Shown piece by piece: positions 44,568 to 52,426 of a DNA stretch of 64,000 nt. Below the pieces are notes generated by a model that saw nothing but the letters and a program-made list of their open reading frames with translations, was not told the DNA's origin and did no database searches. The translations under genes and the position numbers were made by a program. How positions within the stretch are numbered: position 1 is the stretch's first letter; every line of letters starts with the position of its first letter. Source of the stretch: Bacteroidaceae bacterium (GTDB lineage Bacteria > Bacteroidota > Bacteroidia > Bacteroidales > Bacteroidaceae); contig JAKSLL010000009.1 of assembly GCA_024401215.1 (NCBI GenBank), positions 18,853 through 82,852 of the forward strand. Direction: 5' to 3'.

Positions 44568-45278
44568 CTATTCATTCAATGCACTTAATCCTTTGAATAC
44601 TAAATAGGGGTCATAGCTGACGATTTCATATAAATCTTGCGAGAAAACAAAACTGTTGCCTCCTGTCAAGAACACTCTCAAGTCAGGGAACTCCTCTCGT
44701 ATGCTTCGGATATAGCCTTCTATTTCGAAGCGAGTGCCATTAACAGCCGCAGACATCATAGCCGTTTTTGTATCATTTCCAATCAACGGAGCGTCATTTT
44801 CCGCTTCAAAAAGGGGAAGTAAAGCTGTATGTTCATGCATCGCCTTCAAGCGAAGTTGCACTCCAGGAGAGATTGCACCTCCAATAATCATTCCTTCCGA
44901 ATCGATAATGTCGTATGTAATACATGTGCCAGCATCAATGACCAGCAATGTCTTGCCCTGAATTTCACTCAAGGCACCAATATCTGCAGCGAGGCGGTCT
45001 GCACCAAGTCCTTTTGGCACATTCTTCAATGCACATTCGCTTGCATAGGTAAGTCTTATAACTGGGATATCAAGAGCGTCTAATACGCTGTTTAACTGTT
45101 CGTCCTCACCTACCACACTACACAAACGAACAGACTCAATATCATAATCATGCAACAAACGCGAAAAGATATCTCCCCACGAATGTGCCTTCCTCTCAAA
45201 GTGTATAATTTCTCCGTTTTCTGACACAGCAACTTTCGCTGAAGTGTTCCCTAAATCAATTAGCAACTTCTTTCTCAT
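44568..45278 (-). CDS. coaX: Type III pantothenate kinase
   Basis: 236 residues of the ASKHA fold: phosphate 1 motif LLIDLGNTSAKVAV, GLGADRLAADIGA, phosphate 2 motif LLVIDAGTCITYDII, and GGAISPGVQLRLKAMHEHTALLP. The C-terminus has VFLTGGNSF. It catalyses the first step of coenzyme A synthesis and, unlike CoaA, escapes CoA feedback (family knowledge). A dispersed repeat fills the upstream gap. Confidence 0.96.
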   Translation of the reverse strand: MRKKLLIDLGNTSAKVAVSENGEIIHFERKAHSWGDIFSRLLHDYDIESVRLCSVVGEDEQLNSVLDALDIPVIRLTYASECALKNVPKGLGADRLAADIGALSEIQGKTLLVIDAGTCITYDIIDSEGMIIGGAISPGVQLRLKAMHEHTALLPLFEAENDAPLIGNDTKTAMMSAAVNGTRFEIEGYIRSIREEFPDLRVFLTGGNSFVFSQDLYEIVSYDPYLVFKGLSALNE

Positions 45279-45317
45279 ATTTTTTCAATGCTTTACAAGT
45301 GAAGGGGTGTTTTACAA

Positions 45318-45490
45318 CTCATTCAACTTTCTCAAGTTTGCAACTTGCTCAGTTTGGAAAGTTAAAGAGGAGTTATCACATTGCTCGGAGTTTAATGGAC
45401 GTTTGCCATATACAGACATTTGTCACTTTAACTACCCTTTAACTTCTCTTTAACTACCCTTTAACTCCACACAACAAGTGGAGCGAAACT
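45318..45490. repeat. Dispersed element of the AAGTGGAGCGAAACT family, copy 2
   Basis: The gap between coaX and the DUF2207 gene contains CTCATTCAACTTTCTCAAGTTTGCAA, a CGGAGTTTAATGGACGTTTGC block, two tandem ACTACCCTTTAACT units and AAGTGGAGCGAAACT (45476-45490). The same blocks appear at 63881-63961 and partly at 7086-7187. Confidence 0.7.
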
Positions 45491-45533
45491 GTATAAAATT
45501 GTTTGAGACTTTCTGAATATGACTCCTATTTCA

Positions 45534-47483
45534 TCACCAGCTGCCGCCACCGCCGCCGCCACCGCCGCCGCCAGAGAATCCACCTCCACCGCTACGCGAA
45601 CTGCTGTCGTGACTTATTGTTGTGATGGCGCTACTAGCGGAAGAATAGAGGTTGCTGGTAAGGCTCTTTGTGAAGGCATAACCTGTGAGGGGCACTGAAG
45701 ATTCATACCATCCAGGGTTGTCAACATTTATATCTTTAAATAAATCCGCCCACTTATCAGTAAGACCAAATACCATAGCATAAGGAAGCACACGATAGTA
45801 ATAATGTGGGTCATCGTTCTGAAGCTTTTCTAATCGAGATTTCTCTGCTGTCTTGATAAATTCCTTAAATCCCAGCAGACGTCCCATCATGTCAAGGCGA
45901 TACTGCGTGTTCACATTAAAACGTCCAGCAAGTTCCGCCACAAGGAAGCATGCAACAAACATACACGATGACATGACCACATCCATAGGAGCTCCATATT
46001 CAATGAATAAGACATAATATATGGCTGCAACAACTGCCATTATTGCAAACTTCAAGATGAAGTTTTTCAGATGCGGCCCCTTGCCCAAATAAAGGTCAAT
46101 AGAACTTTGATTGTGCCTCATGACTGTGCCAAAGATAAATGGCAATGCCCAAACAAACGCTACATAGTAGAACGTATCATAGCACCATGTATCAACAACG
46201 GTATTTGTAGCAAAAGTAAGATAGCTTGTAATCCACAACAGAATATACAACGCAAAATGCGCTTTTGTTGTTGTCAGCTTTCTTTCTTCAACGAAATTTC
46301 TTCCTAATGCCTTTTTTATCTTTTCTATCGTTTTAGGCCTTTCTCCAATACTATTCAGTCTGACCACATTGTCATCTTGGAAAAATAGTTGCATCACCAA
46401 CATCTGATATTCAGGAGCATCATCAGGAAGATCTTTAAGTTTTGTCAGCTCCAAGTCTGTCTTTTTCTTTTTGAATATACCTACACCATTGTCTGTTTCT
46501 ATCTCTCGTATCTTTAGATATCCCTGACTAGCAAACCATGGTATGAGTGACACTATATCCACAGTGTCAGAAGACTCGTCAATAATATATCCAACTTCCG
46601 CACTTGAAATACCTTTGGGCGGATAAAATTCAATCGACTTTGTTGCCTTGCCTGGATTAGACCTTAACGCATAATATGTTATGAGAATAAGCAGCAAAAC
46701 AGTAAGTCCAAAGAACGTGTAATGCCAAATCATATTCACCTTCTTCGTACCTACAAAATAGTCTTTTGGAAGATTCGAATACAAAGTAACACCATGATTA
46801 GGCTCGACATTTTTTGCATAACCTTCAATTGTGTTACCATCTGCATACAACGTGACATCTACAACATTGTTCTCTTCTCCATACTCACCGCTGAAAATCT
46901 CTATGTTATCTGCAAAATCATCAGGTAGAGGCTTGTCAAATGTCAAATTAAAGTAAAACTTTTCGATACGTTCGTTAAAATCGGTACTTAGGATTGTATG
47001 AAATACGTAATCATAATCTGGACGGCGATCATCTGGATACACGTATGTATAATGTATAATATATCGATACCTACCAGTTACCTCCTCGTCGGGATCACCA
47101 ATCTTAAAAATATAATTACCATCGTCAAGAGAAAAGTCGTATGGACCACCTGCAACAATTGGATCCAAAACCTCAACTTTATAAGTGAATCTTTCAATCC
47201 TCTCCTGAATCTCACCATCTTCAGCATCAACATTTACACCATCATCATCTGACACATCGTGATAAAGGTAAAATGTTTGAGGCAGATAACGATAAAAACC
47301 ATGTCGAGGCTCTGTAAAAGTTATATCATAAACTTCGGTAATATCCCAAACATTGTTTTCATGCACCACTGCATTATATTTTATGCTGTTGTAATAAAAC
47401 CCTCCTCTGTCTGCCGATGCAGACAGAGCAGCAAACAGTAACACGAAAACAATTACAAATCTATTGATTATATTCATCCACAA
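45534..47483 (-). CDS. DUF2207 membrane protein with Gly-rich tail
   Basis: 649 residues. Signal peptide (cleavage near SASADRG). An N-terminal extracytoplasmic DUF2207 domain (about 28-240; YNSIKYNAVVHENNVWDITEVYDITFTEPRHGFYRYLP) is followed by a transmembrane helix (about 255-275), a cytoplasmic domain, two or three helices (about 420-520) and a tail of Gly runs ending SW. Such proteins usually accompany LemA, as here (lemA ends 102 bases upstream). The function of the pair is unknown. Confidence 0.92.
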   Translation of the reverse strand: MWMNIINRFVIVFVLLFAALSASADRGGFYYNSIKYNAVVHENNVWDITEVYDITFTEPRHGFYRYLPQTFYLYHDVSDDDGVNVDAEDGEIQERIERFTYKVEVLDPIVAGGPYDFSLDDGNYIFKIGDPDEEVTGRYRYIIHYTYVYPDDRRPDYDYVFHTILSTDFNERIEKFYFNLTFDKPLPDDFADNIEIFSGEYGEENNVVDVTLYADGNTIEGYAKNVEPNHGVTLYSNLPKDYFVGTKKVNMIWHYTFFGLTVLLLILITYYALRSNPGKATKSIEFYPPKGISSAEVGYIIDESSDTVDIVSLIPWFASQGYLKIREIETDNGVGIFKKKKTDLELTKLKDLPDDAPEYQMLVMQLFFQDDNVVRLNSIGERPKTIEKIKKALGRNFVEERKLTTTKAHFALYILLWITSYLTFATNTVVDTWCYDTFYYVAFVWALPFIFGTVMRHNQSSIDLYLGKGPHLKNFILKFAIMAVVAAIYYVLFIEYGAPMDVVMSSCMFVACFLVAELAGRFNVNTQYRLDMMGRLLGFKEFIKTAEKSRLEKLQNDDPHYYYRVLPYAMVFGLTDKWADLFKDINVDNPGWYESSVPLTGYAFTKSLTSNLYSSASSAITTISHDSSSRSGGGGFSGGGGGGGGGGSW

Positions 47484-47585
47484 ACCGATAAGTCGTTGTC
47501 AAAAATAATGAGTATTTAATTGTTCTATGCTTTTGTATAAGTAACTACTGATAAAAATATTCTTTGCAATAATTATGAATAGTTA

Positions 47586-48134
47586 CTATATATCAACACT
47601 TACAGACTTTCTTTCATCCGCAGAATTGACCTCAAACATAGACATTTTCTTGAACCCAAAGATTCCTGCAACAATGTTAGATGGGAATGTAAGGCATTTG
47701 TCATTATACTCCCTAACACTTCCGTTATAATATCGACGAGAGAAAGCTATATCCTCTTCAACATGTGTCAACTTGTCTTGCAACTCTAAAAAGTTTTTAT
47801 TCGCTAACAAGGCTGGATATTTCTCTGACACAACCATTATCTGTCCAATCATAGAAGATATCTTACACTCACCTGCTATCTTGTTATTCACATTTGTTGC
47901 GTTTGCTCGCTCTCTTGCAACTGTTGCCAACACATTTGCTTCATGGGCAGAGTAGCCTTTTACCACTTCAACAAGATTTGGAATCAAGTCATACCTCTGT
48001 TTCAAGTAAACATCCATAGTAGAGAATGCTTCGTTAACCTTGTTACGCAACGAAACAAGCCCATTGTAAATAACTATAAAAGCAATGACAACTACTGCAA
48101 CAGCTCCAATAATAATATAAGTAGAAACTTCCAT
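47586..48134 (-). CDS. lemA: LemA family protein
   Basis: 182 residues. One N-terminal transmembrane helix (about 6-26) is followed by the LemA helical domain: YNGLVSLRNKVNEAFSTMDVYLKQRYDLIPNLVEVVKGYSAHE, VARERANA, YPALLANKNFLELQDKLTHVEEDIAFSRRYYNGSVREYNDKC and FPSNIVAGIFGF. It lies eight bases after ispG and upstream of the DUF2207 gene. Confidence 0.95.
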   Translation of the reverse strand: MEVSTYIIIGAVAVVVIAFIVIYNGLVSLRNKVNEAFSTMDVYLKQRYDLIPNLVEVVKGYSAHEANVLATVARERANATNVNNKIAGECKISSMIGQIMVVSEKYPALLANKNFLELQDKLTHVEEDIAFSRRYYNGSVREYNDKCLTFPSNIVAGIFGFKKMSMFEVNSADERKSVSVDI

Positions 48135-48141
48135 ACAAAAA

Positions 48142-49566
48142 TTATTTTTCCGAACTACTCTCCTGTCCGATGATTTTCAAGTCTTTTTCTATAAATTCAA
48201 TAAGTCTATCAACAGCATCTGCTTCAGGGATATTCTTCTCGATGCATTGCTTGCCTTTATAAAGACTTATCTTGCCAACACCTGCACCAACATATCCATA
48301 ATCAGCGTCAGCCATCTCACCAGGACCATTTACTATACAGCCCATAATGCCTATTTTCAAGGTTTTGAAACGGTTGTCATTTTGAGCTTTCTCACTAATA
48401 GCAGCACGTATTCTGGCTATTGTATCTTCAAGATTGTATAATGTTCTTCCACAACCAGGGCAACTTATATATTCTGTTTTCGTAAACTTCACCCTTGCCG
48501 CTTGCAGTATGCTATCTGCCAAATCTTTCAGCTGCTGCTCTGAGAAATGTGGATTTTGTATGACAAGATTATGAGCCAGACCATCTATAAACAAAGCGCC
48601 TACAGCCATAGAAGCTTTCAGTTGCAAATCTTCCCACTCTTCATCATCAACAATAAGAGTTACGGTATCATCAGAAATAGAAGTCTTAGCACTCTCCCTT
48701 AACAAGCTACATTCTTCGATGAAATCAACCAATTTCCTCGCAACAGGAATTTCTCTTTCTGGAGCTTCAGAAAGACTCACACGGATAGTGTCTCCTATTC
48801 CTTCGCAAAGCAAAGCACCGATTCCAACGGCACTTTTGATGCGTCCATCCTCACCTTCGCCTGCCTCTGTCACTCCGAGATGCAGTGGAAATGCCATACA
48901 CTCCTTTTCCATCGCCTTAACGAGCAAACGAACGGTGGTAACCATCACAACAGTATTAGACGCCTTGATAGAAATCACAACATCCTTAAAATTCTCGCGA
49001 ACACAGATACGCAAAAACTCCATACATGACTCAACCATGCCAGCCGAAGTGTCTCCATAACGAGACATTATTCTATCTGACAGACTACCATGATTGACAC
49101 CTATTCTTACTGCTGTTTTATGCTCTTTGCAAATATTCAAGAATGGGACAAAGCGTTCGTCAATTTTCTTTATCTCTTCCGCATATTCAGAATCTGAATA
49201 CTCAAGTTTTTTGAAGGAACGCGCTGGATCAACATAATTGCCAGGATTAACACGAACTTTCTCACATATTGCTGCCGCCGTATCAGCAACAGCAGCATTG
49301 AAATGAACATCAGCAACAAGAGGAACATCACATCCCTTACTGCGTAGCCCATTGCTGATATTTATCATGTTTAATGCCTCACGATTGCCCTGAGTAGTGA
49401 AACGCACAATCTCACCACCAGCCTCAACAATACGAAGAGCTTGCGCTACGCTACCCTCCGTGTCCATTGTAGAGGTGTTGGCCATCGACTGTATGCGTAT
49501 CGGATTGTTTCCGCCTACAAGAACACCGCCAACATTTACCTCAGAAGAGTTCCTTCTTTTATACAT
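48142..49566 (-). CDS. ispG: 4-hydroxy-3-methylbut-2-enyl diphosphate synthase
   Basis: 474 residues. The TIM-barrel domain (about 1-270; NPIRIQSMANTSTMDTEGSVAQ, DVHFNAAVADTAA, KVRVNPGNYVDP, GVNHGSLSDRI, HLGVTEAGEGEDGRIKSAVGIG) and the C-terminal iron-sulfur domain (SCPGCGRTLYNLE, GIMGCIVNGPGE) are both intact. The middle segment between them is about 70 residues. E. coli IspG has none (372 residues) and many Bacteroidetes enzymes run to about 600 residues, so this is a shortened three-domain form. It catalyses the penultimate MEP-pathway step. It starts one base after purE. Confidence 0.96.
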   Translation of the reverse strand: MYKRRNSSEVNVGGVLVGGNNPIRIQSMANTSTMDTEGSVAQALRIVEAGGEIVRFTTQGNREALNMINISNGLRSKGCDVPLVADVHFNAAVADTAAAICEKVRVNPGNYVDPARSFKKLEYSDSEYAEEIKKIDERFVPFLNICKEHKTAVRIGVNHGSLSDRIMSRYGDTSAGMVESCMEFLRICVRENFKDVVISIKASNTVVMVTTVRLLVKAMEKECMAFPLHLGVTEAGEGEDGRIKSAVGIGALLCEGIGDTIRVSLSEAPEREIPVARKLVDFIEECSLLRESAKTSISDDTVTLIVDDEEWEDLQLKASMAVGALFIDGLAHNLVIQNPHFSEQQLKDLADSILQAARVKFTKTEYISCPGCGRTLYNLEDTIARIRAAISEKAQNDNRFKTLKIGIMGCIVNGPGEMADADYGYVGAGVGKISLYKGKQCIEKNIPEADAVDRLIEFIEKDLKIIGQESSSEK

Positions 49567-49567
49567 A

Positions 49568-50077
49568 TCAATTGCACTTGAAGTTAAACTTTACTTCTTT
49601 CAATTCTTCATTTGCCTTTTCAATCTTCTTGCGAAGTCCATTCTTGTAATCAGCAAACTTTTCTGCAAGCTTCTCATCACTAAGAGCCAACATTTGAACA
49701 GCAAGAATTCCTGCATTGAGAGCTCCATTGATTGCAACAGTAGCCACAGGTATTCCTGGAGGCATCTGAAGCATTGAATAGACAGCATCCACACCATCAA
49801 GCACGCTTCCCTTCACTGGCACTCCTATAACAGGAAGAGTTGTACTTGCAGCAATAACTCCAGGAAGTGCGGCTGCCATACCAGCACCTGCTATTATAAC
49901 TTTTATTCCCCTATCCTTAGCATCTTTTGCAAAAGCCTCTACAGCATCAGGCGTGCGATGAGCACTTAGTGCATTTATCTCAAAAGGAATCTCCATTTCA
50001 TCGAAGAACTTTGCAGCTTTCTCCATTACTGGAAGGTCTGAAGTGCTGCCCATAATAATTGAAACTACAGGTGTCAT
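49568..50077 (-). CDS. purE: N5-carboxyaminoimidazole ribonucleotide mutase
   Basis: 169 residues, normal for class I PurE. GSTSDLPVMEKAAKFFDEMEIPFE, SAHRTPDA (active-site His), VIIAGAGMAAALPGVIAASTTLPVIGVP and AGILAVQML match the family. It rearranges N5-CAIR to CAIR in purine synthesis. The gene lies in rpoN - PAP2 - purE - ispG order, with a one-base gap to ispG. Confidence 0.97.
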   Translation of the reverse strand: MTPVVSIIMGSTSDLPVMEKAAKFFDEMEIPFEINALSAHRTPDAVEAFAKDAKDRGIKVIIAGAGMAAALPGVIAASTTLPVIGVPVKGSVLDGVDAVYSMLQMPPGIPVATVAINGALNAGILAVQMLALSDEKLAEKFADYKNGLRKKIEKANEELKEVKFNFKCN

Positions 50078-50132
50078 ATTTATTGTATTTTTAGTTAATT
50101 ATTCTTTATAAATTTTGTTATGCACAATAAGA

Positions 50133-50756
50133 CTACATCCAGGATATAAGGATGAAAGTCATAGAACATATATAACCTATAATAAAGCCAACAAGCACTT
50201 GTGCAAGAGAGTGCTGTCGCAAAATTATGCGACTTGTACCCAAGGCACCAGAAAGAAGCAGAAGAGCACAATAAGGCCAAATAGGGTTATAGAAAAACAA
50301 CACGCTAAATGCATTAAGCGCTCCAACAAGACCGCCCATTCCTACCATATGCGTACTAATTTTCCACCATGCATTGAGGGTCACACATATAATCTGAGCT
50401 ACAAGAGCAGCCATGACAACACCACGGAAAAACATGGCTGTATTCATCTTAGTCATAATAACTAAGCACATAGCATAACTGAACAATGTCACAACATATG
50501 GCATATGACGATGCTCACGGTGAGAAAGCTCACGGTGAGTCCACTTCTTGAATATTCTAAGCAGATAGATCCCCATTGTTGGAATAAACACAGCAAAAAA
50601 ATACACCATTCCCAGAATAAGAATCTTATACTGCCAAGGCAGCATGCTTAGATAGCTAAACAAAAACAATCCTAAAATCACCCATAAAGGTGCATACAAT
50701 GGCATAAACATCGTTGACAGCACTTTAGCTATCTGTATCAATCTCTTCTCATTCAT
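50133..50756 (-). CDS. PAP2-like membrane protein
   Basis: 207 residues with about six transmembrane helices. Remnants of the PAP2 phosphatase motifs are visible: KKWTHRELSHREHRHMPY (first motif region), STHMVGMGGLVGA (second, normally PSGH) and SRIILRQHSLAQVLVGFIIG (third, SR...H intact). The first motif is not canonical and the Pro-Ser-Gly of the second is replaced by Ser-Thr, so activity is uncertain. Position between rpoN and purE is common in Bacteroidales as I recall. Confidence 0.82.
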   Translation of the reverse strand: MNEKRLIQIAKVLSTMFMPLYAPLWVILGLFLFSYLSMLPWQYKILILGMVYFFAVFIPTMGIYLLRIFKKWTHRELSHREHRHMPYVVTLFSYAMCLVIMTKMNTAMFFRGVVMAALVAQIICVTLNAWWKISTHMVGMGGLVGALNAFSVLFFYNPIWPYCALLLLSGALGTSRIILRQHSLAQVLVGFIIGYICSMTFILISWM

Positions 50757-50806
50757 ATCTATAAGCCATTCTAATTATTCATGTCTAATCTCAACACACG
50801 CTTCCA

Positions 50807-52333
50807 TTACGCTTTCCTATTATTTACGGATGGGATGCCTAACTCCTTACGATACTTCGCTACTGTTCGACGGGCGATTTTCACCCCTTTTTTCTCCATT
50901 ATCAAGGCAATTCTATCATCAGAGTATGGGTTATGCTTATCTTCATTGGCTACAATTGACTGCAACAACTCATTCACTCTGTGCGAATCAACCTCGGTGC
51001 CGTCAACATTAGCTCGAGTCAACTTGAAAAATTTTGACAATGGATATATTCTACCATCAAGTAAAGCACATTTTGAATTGCACACTCTCGATACCGTGGA
51101 CACATCATATCCTGCCCTGTCTGCAACATCCTGCAAGACAAGCCTTACTTTATCCTCTTCATTCTTAGTTATGATGTATTTGTGCTGCAAATCTATAATA
51201 GCTTTCATCGTTTCATACAAGGTTCTGCGTCTCTGCTTAATAGATTCTATAAACATTTGAGCAGACTCCACCTTATCACGAGTATAGACCATTGCTTCCC
51301 TTTCGCTTTTTGTCATCTTAGATGAGCCTGACTGAAAAGCTCTTAACCTATTAAGATAATCCTTTCTGACATGCAGGCGAGGAACCTCTCCCCCGTTCAA
51401 ATACATATCCACCCCATCTTCACCATCTGTTTCTATGATGAAATCGGGAATTTGAGTTGACACTCTATCTGAAGAAGACTCACTTAATGCATAACCTGGA
51501 TTAACATTCAGTTTTTTTAATCCTTGAATTATCATGCCAATCTGAGCGTCTGACAAATTAAGTTTTATCTTGAGACGCTCTATATTGTTATTTATGAACA
51601 AATCGTAATAATCTGATATAACAACTCGTTCTAAACGCAAAAATTTCTCCTTCAATTCGGACAATGGCTCATCCCCATTCAGCTGCCGGTCTATCTGCAA
51701 TAGCAGACATTCTTTTGTATTACGAGCGCCTATACCCACAGGGTCAAAACTTTGAAGTATATGCAATACATCATTAACATCCTTCTCGGTGACATCCAAA
51801 TACTCGTTAAAACAAAGTTCATCCACAATTGTCGGTATTGGCCTATCAATATATCCGTGACTATCAAGAGACCCTATCAAATAATGCATCACCTGCTCCT
51901 GCAATTCTGTCATGTCGTAATTCATCATCTGAGATTCTAGATAATCAATGAACGAAACGCTATCTCCTAATGGCAAATCATTCTGCTCTCTGACACCATT
52001 TGAAGCATAAATAGGAATATCTTCATTCCCTTCATATTCAGCTAATTCTCGTTCCACATCTTCATGCAGCGCCTCATCCGAGGATTCACTGTATTCATCA
52101 ACTCCTGTATCATTAATATCTTCAGCGTTATCGCCATTATTTTTATACTCATCCCCGTAATCATCAACATTACAATCATCAAGAGCAGGATTTTCCACAA
52201 CCTCCTTCTTAACCCTTTGCTCAAATTCTGCAATAGGCATTTCCAGCAACTTCACCAATTGAAGCTGCTGCATAGAAATTCGCAGTTGCTGTTCTGTCTT
52301 TAATTCTTGGATTTGTATATGCCCCTGAGCCAT
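50807..52333 (-). CDS. rpoN: RNA polymerase sigma-54 factor
   Basis: 508 residues. Region I is Gln-rich (IQELKTEQQLRISMQQLQLVKLLEMPIAEFEQRV). Acidic region II (about 55-105) follows. The core-binding and DNA-binding domains include FDPVGIGARNTKECLLLQ and DVADRAGYDVSTVSRVCNSK, and the RpoN box ARRTVAKYRKELGIPS lies near the C-terminus. It directs transcription at GG-N10-GC promoters with enhancer-binding ATPases. No such activator gene lies in this window. Its own promoter is at 52350-52380. Confidence 0.97.
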   Translation of the reverse strand: MAQGHIQIQELKTEQQLRISMQQLQLVKLLEMPIAEFEQRVKKEVVENPALDDCNVDDYGDEYKNNGDNAEDINDTGVDEYSESSDEALHEDVERELAEYEGNEDIPIYASNGVREQNDLPLGDSVSFIDYLESQMMNYDMTELQEQVMHYLIGSLDSHGYIDRPIPTIVDELCFNEYLDVTEKDVNDVLHILQSFDPVGIGARNTKECLLLQIDRQLNGDEPLSELKEKFLRLERVVISDYYDLFINNNIERLKIKLNLSDAQIGMIIQGLKKLNVNPGYALSESSSDRVSTQIPDFIIETDGEDGVDMYLNGGEVPRLHVRKDYLNRLRAFQSGSSKMTKSEREAMVYTRDKVESAQMFIESIKQRRRTLYETMKAIIDLQHKYIITKNEEDKVRLVLQDVADRAGYDVSTVSRVCNSKCALLDGRIYPLSKFFKLTRANVDGTEVDSHRVNELLQSIVANEDKHNPYSDDRIALIMEKKGVKIARRTVAKYRKELGIPSVNNRKA

Positions 52334-52349
52334 AATCTGAAATTTAAGG

Positions 52350-52380
52350 CAAAGTTATATAAAAACACGAAACAAACAAT
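52350..52380 (-). promoter_or_regulatory. Promoter of rpoN operon
   Basis: On the minus strand ATTG (52380-52377), a 19-base spacer and TAACTTTG (52357-52350). The -7 box is an exact TAnnTTTG and the -33 matches three of four bases. It is only 17 bases from the start codon. Confidence 0.65.
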
Positions 52381-52401
52381 GAAAGGAATAAAAAAATAGA
52401 T

Positions 52402-52409
52402 TATCTTTG
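52402..52409 (+). promoter_or_regulatory. -7 box of dnaE promoter
   Basis: TATCTTTG matches TAnnTTTG exactly, 18 bases before the dnaE ATG. The -33 region is weak (ATGA at 19 bases). It diverges from the rpoN promoter. Confidence 0.5.
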
Positions 52410-52426
52410 CACAAAATAAAATTGCA

